A stretch of 35,718 bases of DNA from positions 1-35,718 of IMG/VR virus record IMGVR_UViG_3300032753_001022; one strand, written 5' to 3'. Made by a program: the position numbers and the translations under genes. Origin of the DNA: a virus. Positions 1 to 7,262 of the stretch are shown here, one piece after another (the stretch's first letter is position 1; each line of letters starts with the position of its first letter). Under the pieces are notes generated by a model. It saw only the letters and a program-made list of their open reading frames with translations, searched no databases and had not been told where the DNA came from.

Positions 1-190
1 GCCCGGAAACCTTGGCCTGTCTTTCAGCTGTGCCAGGAACAAAACCTTTTACTTTGTTCCATAGACTTGCTCTTGCCGGAGTATCCTCAGGTGCTGGCGC
101 CGCCTGTGCTGGTGCTGCCTGTGCTGGCGCCGCCTTGGGGGTTCCTGTGCCTGTGTTTATTGCTTCGCTAATAACTTCGTTAATCTTCAC
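1..190 (-). CDS. Partial phage protein with Ala/Pro/Gln linker (C-terminus outside window)
   Basis: The reading frame starts at a GTG at 190 and runs off the left edge, so only about 63 residues are visible. It begins VKINEVISEA, followed by a low-complexity segment of repeated AAPAQ units, then a basic stretch (RASLWNKVKGFVPG). The gene overlaps the end of the upstream gene by 11 bases, which is usual for translational coupling here. A short N-terminal helix followed by an Ala/Pro linker suggests a tethered or structural protein, but I do not recognise the family. The start is uncertain because GTG is the only good candidate after the upstream stop. Confidence 0.6.
   Translation of the reverse strand, partial: MKINEVISEAINTGTGTPKAAPAQAAPAQAAPAPEDTPARASLWNKVKGFVPGTAERQAKVSG
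91..135 (-). repeat. Three tandem 15-bp units coding an AAPAQ linker
   Basis: Three consecutive 15-base units, two identical and one with two substitutions, lie in frame inside the partial gene at the left edge. Each encodes Ala-Ala-Pro-Ala-Gln. The unit count could vary between related phages by slippage. Confidence 0.8.
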
Positions 191-428
191 TTTTCATTCT
201 CCGTACACCGCGTTTAAATTTCTCTGGTTCCTGGGTACGGATTGAATTGATTAATCGTCGTTCCAGCTCTCCTGCTTGCTCGGCATCGTAATTTTCACGT
301 ATATAATTGATTAGATTGATTGCTCCAGCGATTACGTTGGAGGCACGGCTTTCCACAAGATTCTCACGATCTTTGTGTACTAGCAACGTGTCTAGTTCGT
401 CTAATATGCTACGGGCCTTCTTTTGCAA
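180..428 (-). CDS. Small helical phage protein, function unknown
   Basis: This 82-residue protein (start MQKKARSIL, end RMKSED) is charged and predicted helical throughout, with no membrane segment or known motif. The start is a TTG at 428 with a GGAG ribosome site about seven bases upstream; no ATG fits. A TATAAATA late-promoter box sits 24 bases upstream of the start codon. It overlaps the next gene by 11 bases, so both are probably on one late transcript. I do not recognise the family. Confidence 0.6.
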   Translation of the reverse strand: MQKKARSILDELDTLLVHKDRENLVESRASNVIAGAINLINYIRENYDAEQAGELERRLINSIRTQEPEKFKRGVRRMKSED

Positions 429-451
429 GGTATGCTCCAGTTGTTATGTTG

Positions 452-459
452 TATTTATA
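452..459 (-). promoter_or_regulatory. T4-type late promoter box TATAAATA
   Basis: A perfect TATAAATA on the minus strand, about 24 bases before the TTG start at 428. This is the consensus -10 box of T4 late promoters, which are read by RNA polymerase carrying the phage sigma gp55 and need no -35 box. The spacing matches the other late boxes in this window. Confidence 0.7.
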
Positions 460-505
460 TGTTAATTTATTTAATGATATTTCTCAACGCCAGTAAATAT
501 GCTAT

Positions 506-1528
506 ATGAATAATAATTTTTGTGTAATGCCGTTTTTTGGAGGCGAATACGATAAATCTGGGTTTATTACACCTTGCTGTTTAATGAAACCACACAAGAT
601 AGACGAAGTAAGATCCCAGATGCTTAACAATATTCGTCCAGAATGCTGTAAATCCTGTTGGGATCTTGAGGATCAATCCATTAAAAGCGATAGACAATTA
701 AAAAACGAAACCTTTGATTTTTATGAAAATCGAGATATTAATTTTATATTCCAAGATTGTTGTCAAGGCAAATATAGTCCAAAAATTATAAAACTATACA
801 CTTCAAATCTTTGTAATGCAACATGTATTACATGCGGACCAACCGCTAGCACCAGCTGGGCAAAATTGAAAAGTATACCAATTAATTTAGTTACTATGGG
901 TGACGATTCCTTAAACAAAATTAATTTTTCCACAATAACGTCTCTGAGTTTATTAGGGGGCGAGCCCCTGTACGATAAAAACATTCTTATTATTTTACAA
1001 CAACTATTAGATAAAAACAATACCTCGTGTTTTATAAGTATTGTTACCAATGGAAGTACTGAGCTTACTCAAAAACATATAGATATACTTTCCCAATTTA
1101 AAAATTTAAGTATCTGTGTTAGCATTGACGGAATTGGCCCGGTTTTTGAATATTTACGCTATCCGCTAAAATGGTCAGTTTTAATAAACAACATCAAATT
1201 ATTTAAAGAATTTGCAACTTATGTGAGTGTTAGTTATACTATAAGCAATTTAAATATTTTATATTACCATGACACTATTGGGTGGTTTAATCAAAACAAT
1301 CTAACATTTAATACTAATATAGTTTCGCATCCTAGTTATTTTAATGTTAATTCATTGCCTCAGTCTATTAAAGATCAACACCCCGAATTAAATCAATTTT
1401 TTAGACCCCACTTACCAATAGATGATCAAAATTTTATGTTAGCAATAAAAGAAATCAATGCACAAGATCAACTTAAAGGATTAACCGGTGCCAATTTCAT
1501 ACCTCGATTTACTAACATAATTCTTTAA
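506..1528 (+). CDS. Radical SAM protein, twitch/SPASM-like (copy A)
   Basis: A 340-residue radical SAM enzyme. The 4Fe-4S motif is CNATCITC at residues 103-110 (C103, C107, C110). It is followed by the LLGGEPL motif, the TNGS motif and SIDGIG, all typical of the family. The N-terminus has extra cysteines (C6, C24-C25, C48, C51) in the arrangement FC..PF...G...PCC seen in twitch-domain radical SAM proteins, where such residues may bind a second cluster. The enzyme would cleave S-adenosylmethionine to make a radical; the substrate is unknown. It is paralogous to the next gene, which points toward it, and their ends overlap by 17 bases. The gene is even more AT-rich than its surroundings, which suggests separate acquisition. 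Confidence 0.85.
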   Translation: MNNNFCVMPFFGGEYDKSGFITPCCLMKPHKIDEVRSQMLNNIRPECCKSCWDLEDQSIKSDRQLKNETFDFYENRDINFIFQDCCQGKYSPKIIKLYTSNLCNATCITCGPTASTSWAKLKSIPINLVTMGDDSLNKINFSTITSLSLLGGEPLYDKNILIILQQLLDKNNTSCFISIVTNGSTELTQKHIDILSQFKNLSICVSIDGIGPVFEYLRYPLKWSVLINNIKLFKEFATYVSVSYTISNLNILYYHDTIGWFNQNNLTFNTNIVSHPSYFNVNSLPQSIKDQHPELNQFFRPHLPIDDQNFMLAIKEINAQDQLKGLTGANFIPRFTNIIL

Positions 1529-2570
1529 AATATTCGACTATGTCCGGAAAGACTTCTTTCCAACTGTTTTGCCGACGATGTTCCCACGTATTAATAAAAT
1601 TATCAATATCCGACAGATTACTATTTAATTTGGTGTTGAGCAATAACCTATTAACAATTCCGGCGGGCTCTGTTTTATTAATTAAATCCCGCAGAGAACG
1701 AGGAGTCTTTTCCAAATCCCAAATACCCCAACAAGGGTGAACATTAATTTCCGTGGGATCTCCTAATCTATTAGTAGAAAATGTATTTTTAACCCAGTCT
1801 GTTAATCGATTATAATAAAAAACATTAAAAAGGTTTAATGTATGGTTAACCCTGAACATAACATTTACGGGAGCTTCCTTAACCAATCTTAGTAGATTAT
1901 TTTCTACTTTGTCCCATTTTAATGGCCATCGTATATAATTAAATTGCTCCCCAATTCCATCAATTGATACTTCAAAAAATACCAATTTAAACTGACTCCA
2001 TGTATTAAATACTTCGGCAGTGGGATATATACTACCATTGGTGGTATACCAAATTTCAACTTGAGAGGGATCTGGGATTTTCTTTAACACTTGTAGATGT
2101 GTATTTGTAAATAATGGCTCGCCGCCGAAAAACTTTATACGTCTAAGATGACTCAGATCAAGGTCGGCTAATACTGTATTAATTGAATTAGGTACTATTG
2201 AATAGATTCTCTGGCTTTTTTTAAATTCTTTTTGCCACAATGTGCTTACGTCTGGTCCGCATGTAATACATGCTGCATTGCAATTAAAGTCCAAACTTAT
2301 ATCTATAGCTACAGGTTTTCCAGGAATCGTATCGGGTATTATATCAAAACTAGCTTGTCTAAAACTACTAATACCCGAATCTTCTTGTTGCTTACATACT
2401 CCACATTGTGGCGTCCAATTGTCAATTTGATGTAAGTGATCCAACGAGTTATTACCGTTTAACAGAATATCTTCCTTATACCAACAACACGGTTTTACAA
2501 TGATTCCTTGCTGGTTTTGGAAAATTGACCAACCATTGGTTAAAAATTTACAAAATTTGTTAGACGTCAT
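1512..2570 (-). CDS. Radical SAM protein, twitch/SPASM-like (copy B)
   Basis: A 352-residue paralogue of the convergent gene at 506-1528. The radical SAM motif is CNAACITC at residues 97-104, followed by FFGGEPLF, TTNGS and SIDGIGEQFNYIRWPLKW, which matches copy A closely. N-terminal cysteines C7, C28-C29, C56 and C59 repeat the auxiliary pattern of copy A. Its start overlaps the stop of the helicase gene by four bases (ATGA), so it is translated from the primase-helicase transcript. This linkage to replication genes is unusual for such an enzyme. The substrate cannot be deduced; peptide or nucleotide modification are both possible. Confidence 0.85.
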   Translation of the reverse strand: MTSNKFCKFLTNGWSIFQNQQGIIVKPCCWYKEDILLNGNNSLDHLHQIDNWTPQCGVCKQQEDSGISSFRQASFDIIPDTIPGKPVAIDISLDFNCNAACITCGPDVSTLWQKEFKKSQRIYSIVPNSINTVLADLDLSHLRRIKFFGGEPLFTNTHLQVLKKIPDPSQVEIWYTTNGSIYPTAEVFNTWSQFKLVFFEVSIDGIGEQFNYIRWPLKWDKVENNLLRLVKEAPVNVMFRVNHTLNLFNVFYYNRLTDWVKNTFSTNRLGDPTEINVHPCWGIWDLEKTPRSLRDLINKTEPAGIVNRLLLNTKLNSNLSDIDNFINTWEHRRQNSWKEVFPDIVEYFKELC

Positions 2571-4003
2571 TCGGATTTAGCTTTCAGTCCAGCAATCATC
2601 TGTTTAAGTTTATTACTTTCCACACTACTTCCGGGAGGAGGTCCTGTATCTTTATCGAGAGTAAATCCATCTCTTGCCTTAGGCATACCATCATTTACTA
2701 CTGTAGATGTCTTGATAGAATTTAAAATACTTGCAGATGGTTTACCATATCCGCCGCTATTACTGTCTCCGCCTTCTTCGCCTGCATCAGTAATACGCAT
2801 GGTTTCAATATTGTACTCTAAGTCGATCTTTTGTCCTACACCTGTTGAACTACGTGACTTCATACATTGTATTTGATACTTGCCACGTTCTTTCATAGCA
2901 CGACTTGTAAAGATACCAAACACGTTATCCGCAGTATTAATCTTTGAAATACCACCTGCAATATGACTATGATCAAATTCAATTTCTTCTACTGCACTAC
3001 GATTCAACTGTGATGCTGTTACAAACAACACACCTAGTTCTTGCGATAAGTTACGCAATTCTTCTGCTACATATTTGTCTTTGATAAACTGATCATTTGG
3101 ATTTACTTTAACACTCACTGGCATTACCAAGTCCAAGTAATCGCACATGATAAAGTCAACTGCGTTTCCTGTTTGTATTTGATACTCTTTAATAAAGCTA
3201 CGGATATCGTTTACGTTGCTCTGCGCCGGTAATGACTTAATACGATACTTTCCCGACTTCTTACCTACCATTTTAACTTTAAGTTCTGTAGTATCAATAT
3301 CCTTACGAATTTCTTTAGTACCTGTGCTGGTTAACATGGCATCAGTACGCAGAGCCACTAGTTCTTCAGAGAGTTCTAAACTAATGTAAACACCACTTAA
3401 CCCTGCTTGTAACCAACTCAATGCAATGTTCATCATAACAAGTGATTTACCTGACCCTGATCCGCCGGCAAAGATGTTAAGCTCACCTCGACTAAATCCG
3501 CCATACAAGATCTTATCCATCTGTGGCCAACCTGTTGATACTTGTCCGCCTGAGTTAAAGTACTTGTCAATACGTGCATGTGGATCTGCAAAGTAATCTG
3601 TGCCTAGATCTTTTGTTAGGCCAATCTGTACTGCATCTTTAATTAGTTTTTCTACAGGATCGTAATCGCCTTCTTCCAACAAGTCTGCTGCCTTAAGAAT
3701 AGCCCTAGATAGTTCTTCTTTACGACTAAAACTTTCAAACTCCTTCATAAACCATTCTTGATGCCCGTCCCCGGCTTCGGGAATGGGTCTGAGATCTACA
3801 CCTGTTACTGCTCGAATCTGTTCAAGTGTAGGTAATGTTTTATATTCAGCAGAGTGACTTTGAATAAACTTGGCCGCTTCTCTAACGCTGCCGTGGAAGT
3901 TCTCTGGATTGTAGATATTAGCAACACGCACATAACTTTGTGCATCTTGCATCATCATTTCTAAAAATAGTTTTTGTAGTTCGGGTGTGTAATCAGTAGC
4001 CAT
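2567..4003 (-). CDS. 41: Replicative DNA helicase, T4 gp41 / DnaB family
   Basis: A 478-residue RecA-fold helicase that would unwind DNA at the phage replication fork as a ring, moving 5' to 3' on the lagging strand and partnered by the primase encoded just upstream. The Walker A motif is GGSGSGKS at residues 180-187. The conserved glutamate lies in YISLELS near 210 and the Walker B strand is DFIMCDYLD near 283-291. The N-terminal 140 residues form the helical domain of the family. Only two bases separate it from the primase stop, so the two share a transcript. Confidence 0.92.
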   Translation of the reverse strand: MATDYTPELQKLFLEMMMQDAQSYVRVANIYNPENFHGSVREAAKFIQSHSAEYKTLPTLEQIRAVTGVDLRPIPEAGDGHQEWFMKEFESFSRKEELSRAILKAADLLEEGDYDPVEKLIKDAVQIGLTKDLGTDYFADPHARIDKYFNSGGQVSTGWPQMDKILYGGFSRGELNIFAGGSGSGKSLVMMNIALSWLQAGLSGVYISLELSEELVALRTDAMLTSTGTKEIRKDIDTTELKVKMVGKKSGKYRIKSLPAQSNVNDIRSFIKEYQIQTGNAVDFIMCDYLDLVMPVSVKVNPNDQFIKDKYVAEELRNLSQELGVLFVTASQLNRSAVEEIEFDHSHIAGGISKINTADNVFGIFTSRAMKERGKYQIQCMKSRSSTGVGQKIDLEYNIETMRITDAGEEGGDSNSGGYGKPSASILNSIKTSTVVNDGMPKARDGFTLDKDTGPPPGSSVESNKLKQMIAGLKAKSE

Positions 4004-4005
4004 AT

Positions 4006-5040
4006 TTAATTATATACTTTTTTCTTTCTAAGCTCAATTTTTAATCTGTTCGATTGTCTAGCGTCTATAATACTCTTAATAACAAATAGCTTGCCGTATT
4101 CTTGTACTGCACTAGCTACGTCTTTGTGCTTGTCTTGCCATACCGGAAAACTAACACTCCACCCGTATTCCAATGCCTTGTCTACTAGATTGGCGCCGGC
4201 CTTGTCGGCATCAGGTACAACAATAACTTCACGACCCAAGCTGTCGATAATGTCTGCTTGTATTTCACTACACTCATTGCCTAAGATAGCAACACCATCT
4301 ACAGCCATGGCATCAAACGGGCCTTCGACTACAATAACAAATTTACTATCTCGATGTTGATTGTCTGTGTTGAATACATAGTTACCTTCGTGACTGTTGT
4401 GGTACTTGGGCTTTACATCTTCTGCAAAGGTACGAGCTGTATAACCAATAATTTGATTTTTCCATGTAAATGGAACAATCACACGTTTATTCATGTTATG
4501 TGCCGTATCGGGTGTCCAGTAGAAATGATATTTATTTAAATCTATTTTTCTATCGTTAACATATACCACAGCAGCCACGAATTCTAGTGGCATGTTTGTA
4601 AAGTCTTGGAGCCGATACATTAAACCAAGTTCTTCTAAGTTACTAGCATCTGGCGGCAAAGGCCTTGCTTTAAACTTTATTTCTTCTTGTTCAATTACTT
4701 CTACTAGTTGTTCGGGTGCTATCAAGTCCTTAACACGGATAGCATCAATGACCAAGCGTTGGACTGTGCCATCATCTGCACCTAACCATGACAATAGTTT
4801 GCGAAACTTATATGTTAAATGACGACCCGGGACATAGCTGGCCTTAAATTGGCAATTGAAGCAATGGTACGAGACACCACCATCTGCGTTCATAACTAGA
4901 CCGCCACGACCACGTGTGTCTGCCGATTCACCGTTGTGTTGACAGCAAACGCCGTTGAAACTTATCCAACCTGAGCTAGAGTTAGTTTTACGTTTATGCG
5001 GTAATATTTGGGTTACGGCGTCGCGAATAGAGTTTAACAT
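4006..5040 (-). CDS. 61: DNA primase, T4 gp61 family
   Basis: A 344-residue primase that would lay down RNA primers for lagging-strand synthesis with the neighbouring gp41 helicase. Residues 32-63 hold a zinc-binding module (C32/C33, H35, C60, C63). The TOPRIM catalytic core has EGPFDAMA at 239-246 and PDADKAG at 276-282, with the metal-binding glutamate and aspartates in place. The length is close to T4 gp61. A strong sigma-70 promoter ends only seven bases before the ATG, so the message may start at the AUG itself. The AUG at 5040 is the first available, and no in-frame alternative preserves the zinc module. Confidence 0.9.
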   Translation of the reverse strand: MLNSIRDAVTQILPHKRKTNSSSGWISFNGVCCQHNGESADTRGRGGLVMNADGGVSYHCFNCQFKASYVPGRHLTYKFRKLLSWLGADDGTVQRLVIDAIRVKDLIAPEQLVEVIEQEEIKFKARPLPPDASNLEELGLMYRLQDFTNMPLEFVAAVVYVNDRKIDLNKYHFYWTPDTAHNMNKRVIVPFTWKNQIIGYTARTFAEDVKPKYHNSHEGNYVFNTDNQHRDSKFVIVVEGPFDAMAVDGVAILGNECSEIQADIIDSLGREVIVVPDADKAGANLVDKALEYGWSVSFPVWQDKHKDVASAVQEYGKLFVIKSIIDARQSNRLKIELRKKKVYN

Positions 5041-5047
5041 TCTGTAT

Positions 5048-5076
5048 AGTATACAGGATTGTTTGAGTTACGTCAA
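5048..5076 (-). promoter_or_regulatory. Sigma-70 early promoter of primase-helicase operon
   Basis: TTGACG at 5071-5076, a 17-base spacer, and TATACT at 5048-5053, on the minus strand. The -10 box ends seven bases before the primase ATG, so the expected transcription start falls on or next to that codon. This predicts a leaderless or nearly leaderless message. Confidence 0.8.
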
Positions 5077-5079
5077 CTG

Positions 5080-5535
5080 TTATGGGGTTGTAGAATAGTA
5101 GGCCGGAAGTACTTCTAGATCCAAAGGAACACCATAATTATCATCAATGTAAACTGGTGTTACGTGTGTGACATTACCAGTTGTTTTGCTGGTACTAAAG
5201 GTTAATTTGTAGAAACGGTTTTCCAAACTGTCTATAGTAGCACGATCTAGTGTGAAATTGCCTTGACCTAACATTATGTTTGCCCAAGTAACTGGATATG
5301 AGCTGATAGTTGTTTGATTGGTAGGATCTTGTATTTGTGCAGTCATTGTGGATCCAGTTAAATCAATGGATTTTTGGTCCTGATTACGGACTATAACTTG
5401 TACGGGATTGTCTATGCCTTGATAGACTTTAATTGGTCGTGAATACACTTGGCGATTCCTTGTTGTAAATATCGTAGGATCAAAAACTTGGACTTCCGCG
5501 GTATTTGGGTAGATGTATGCTTTTACGGTGATCAT
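5080..5535 (-). CDS. Beta-rich phage protein, possibly virion or baseplate associated
   Basis: A 151-residue protein with alternating hydrophobic and polar residues typical of beta sandwiches. Segments such as PIKVYQGIDNPVQVIVRN and IDLTGSTMTAQIQD resemble the N-terminal fold of phage baseplate or receptor-binding accessory proteins (BppU-like). This is a fold-level impression, not a firm homology. A perfect TATAAATA late box lies 22 bases upstream of the ATG, which fits a late structural protein. There is no signal peptide or membrane segment. Confidence 0.6.
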   Translation of the reverse strand: MITVKAYIYPNTAEVQVFDPTIFTTRNRQVYSRPIKVYQGIDNPVQVIVRNQDQKSIDLTGSTMTAQIQDPTNQTTISSYPVTWANIMLGQGNFTLDRATIDSLENRFYKLTFSTSKTTGNVTHVTPVYIDDNYGVPLDLEVLPAYYSTTP

Positions 5536-5556
5536 AGTTTTAGGTCTCTTATTCTA

Positions 5557-5564
5557 TATTTATA
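5557..5564 (-). promoter_or_regulatory. Late promoter box TATAAATA (leftward)
   Basis: A perfect minus-strand TATAAATA, 22 bases before the ATG of the gene ending at 5080. It faces away from another late box at 5595-5602, making a divergent late promoter pair in a 93-base intergenic space. Confidence 0.75.
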
Positions 5565-5594
5565 CGTTATTCTTTTGATTGGCTGTATCCAGAA

Positions 5595-5602
5595 TATAAA
5601 TA
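5595..5602 (+). promoter_or_regulatory. Late promoter box TATAAATA (rightward)
   Basis: A perfect plus-strand TATAAATA. A transcript starting some ten bases downstream would cover the homing endonuclease and the gene that follows. Its position favours a GTG (5629) or TTG (5620) start for the endonuclease. Confidence 0.75.
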
Positions 5603-5628
5603 AACAAGCACAACAATTATTGGACACC

Positions 5629-6264
5629 GTGGAAGATTTAACTCAACAGATAACAAAATTTTATGTATATTCTTATGCACGATCCTCTAACGGAACGCCG
5701 TACCATATCGGTAAGGGCTGTGGTTGGAGAATGTTTAGTAAACAACACTCAGTCACTGTCCCCAAAGATAGATCTAAAATACAAATAATAGCAAAAAATC
5801 TATCGGAATCTGAGGCACACCAATTGGAGGCAAAATTAATTTCTATTTTTGGTCGTAAAGATTTAGGAACTGGAATTTTACATAACCGTAGCAATGGCGG
5901 AGAAGGATCTAGCGGAGCATATAGATCTGCCGAAACTCGTGCTAAAATTAGTGCTAGTAATACTGGTAAAAAATTACCAAACAGATCAGAAATACACCGC
6001 AAACGATTGTCAGACTCGCAAAAAGGTATTAAACGTTTGCCATTGTCTAAAGAACATAGAGATAAAATAGGGCAAGCACATAAAGGGAAAACAATTACTA
6101 AAGAAACTACAGATAAATGGCGTAAATCAATGGAACTACGCAAACAATCCGGGGTTATTGATATCCGCAATATTAAAAAAGTAACTTGTCCGCATTGTAA
6201 TAAAACCGGCGGTGGTGGTAATATGACCCGGTATCACTTTAATAATTGTAAGAATAATGAATAA
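5629..6264 (+). CDS. GIY-YIG homing endonuclease with NUMOD3 repeats
   Basis: About 211 residues. The GIY-YIG core begins at YVYSYA with PYHIGKG some ten residues later, followed by a conserved arginine-containing helix and a catalytic-type Glu (HQLEAKLI). Three NUMOD3-type DNA-binding repeats follow (SAETRAKISAS, SEIHRKRLSDS, SKEHRDKIGQA). The C-terminus has a CPHC...H...C zinc finger. Such enzymes cut intron-free or marker-free alleles and spread their own gene. There is no in-frame ATG before the catalytic core; GTG at 5629 with a GGA just upstream is the best start, with TTG at 5620 as an alternative. The open frame extends upstream to 5449, but that part would overlap the divergent gene and both promoters. 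It overlaps the next gene by eight bases. Confidence 0.82.
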   Translation: MEDLTQQITKFYVYSYARSSNGTPYHIGKGCGWRMFSKQHSVTVPKDRSKIQIIAKNLSESEAHQLEAKLISIFGRKDLGTGILHNRSNGGEGSSGAYRSAETRAKISASNTGKKLPNRSEIHRKRLSDSQKGIKRLPLSKEHRDKIGQAHKGKTITKETTDKWRKSMELRKQSGVIDIRNIKKVTCPHCNKTGGGGNMTRYHFNNCKNNE

Positions 6265-6631
6265 CGAACAGACATCAGTACTTAGCTCCTACCCTTTCCT
6301 TTCTCACGTTACCTACGGTGGCAATGATTACATCGGAATTATTCAAAATTCTGATGAAGTTATTACAACTCTATACGACTTTGGACTCTTAAGAGGAGAT
6401 GAAGTTAAGAAGGTATTCCTAAGTTTAGGGGAAACGTGGTGGTGGGAAAGTAATAGATTAATCCCAATTAATGTATTTCTTAAAGCCGATTGGTCTTTGT
6501 TTAAAACTTGTCTACGTACTATGAACAGTAAAGACGTTGAAATTAAAATGGGCCCTTATGTGAGCCTAAAAGAAATGGCTAGCAAACGAAGCAAGCGTAA
6601 GAGCATCACTCTTATACGAAAAGTAAGCTAA
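6257..6631 (+). CDS. Conserved T4-like phage protein, function unknown
   Basis: A 124-residue soluble protein. The segment LGETWWWESNRLIPINVFL and the basic C-terminus (KRSKRKSITLIRK) resemble a small protein I associate with T4-like cyanophages, but its role is unknown. The ATG lies inside the end of the homing endonuclease gene, so the two are co-translated from the late promoter at 5595. With the endonuclease it forms the only plus-strand island in the left half of the window after 2570. Confidence 0.7.
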   Translation: MNNEQTSVLSSYPFLSHVTYGGNDYIGIIQNSDEVITTLYDFGLLRGDEVKKVFLSLGETWWWESNRLIPINVFLKADWSLFKTCLRTMNSKDVEIKMGPYVSLKEMASKRSKRKSITLIRKVS

Positions 6632-6652
6632 ATAAAGGTGTAGTTCGCGATA

Positions 6653-6669
6653 TTGGCGTATTAAGCCAA
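6653..6669. terminator. Short hairpin between convergent genes
   Basis: TTGGC and GCCAA flank a seven-base loop in the 40-base gap between two convergent gene ends. It could help stop transcription from either side, but there is no clear U-tract, so the call is weak. Confidence 0.3.
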
Positions 6670-6671
6670 AA

Positions 6672-7262
6672 TCACACGCTATAACGTTCCTGGTTGGATA
6701 AAAGATTCATATTAACTACTACCAGGTGTGCATAGGCCACAGAATGGCTACGTTTGAAAAAATAACTGTCATCCTCGGGACGTTCCCAAACTGATTCACC
6801 AACCTCTTTCCAAGTTCGACCTATTAGGTGTCGTTTTGCCGGACGTATTACTGCCAACAACATAGCCATACGCACAATACTATTAACTGCTTCTGGCATT
6901 TGTATTAGTGTTTTATAGTGATTACCAATGTGTATTAGTTTTCCACAGAACTCTGGATCATACAGTTTGTCCCATTTGGGTTCCTGTGCAATAAGTTCTT
7001 GTAAATGTTCTTCACTCTTTATCTGCGTATATAACGATACGTTCAAAAAGTCCAGTTTAGCATAGCCGCGATCTTCTGCCGACTCATGGTCAATGCTGGC
7101 AATACCAGTAAATGGATCAACAGGAATGTCTGTGGCATATACTCCTGTATTGTGTCGAATTAAACGACCATCACGCAGGATGCTCGCAGGTGTAGTTTTA
7201 AGCAATGCAAGTGCTCGATCTCTATCGGGGAAGTCAATATCAATGTCTGATTTAAATTTCAT
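6672..7262 (-). CDS. Miniature DnaE-like (DNA polymerase III alpha) protein
   Basis: A 196-residue protein whose landmarks line up in order with the catalytic core of bacterial DnaE. SDIDIDF at 5-11 matches PDFDVDF of DnaE with both catalytic aspartates (D8, D10). HNTGVYATDIP at 37-47 matches the HAGGVVIAP segment. YAKLDFLN at 67-74 matches VKFDFLG with the third catalytic aspartate (D71). SIVRMAMLLAVIRPAKR matches the DIVAL..FRPGP helix, and YFFKRSHSVAYAHL at 167-180 matches the FNKSHSAAYAL motif. The PHP domain, most of the palm and fingers, and all C-terminal domains are missing, since DnaE is about 1,160 residues. Whether it polymerises is unknown; it could be a non-processive enzyme or a repurposed nucleotide-binding protein. 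It overlaps the upstream zinc-finger gene by four bases (ATGA). Confidence 0.7.
   Translation of the reverse strand: MKFKSDIDIDFPDRDRALALLKTTPASILRDGRLIRHNTGVYATDIPVDPFTGIASIDHESAEDRGYAKLDFLNVSLYTQIKSEEHLQELIAQEPKWDKLYDPEFCGKLIHIGNHYKTLIQMPEAVNSIVRMAMLLAVIRPAKRHLIGRTWKEVGESVWERPEDDSYFFKRSHSVAYAHLVVVNMNLLSNQERYSV

Noticed and set aside
12-245. Plus-strand open frame of 77 residues at the left edge
   Set aside because: It is the reverse image of the Ala/Pro-rich gene and the small gene after it, and has no ribosome site.
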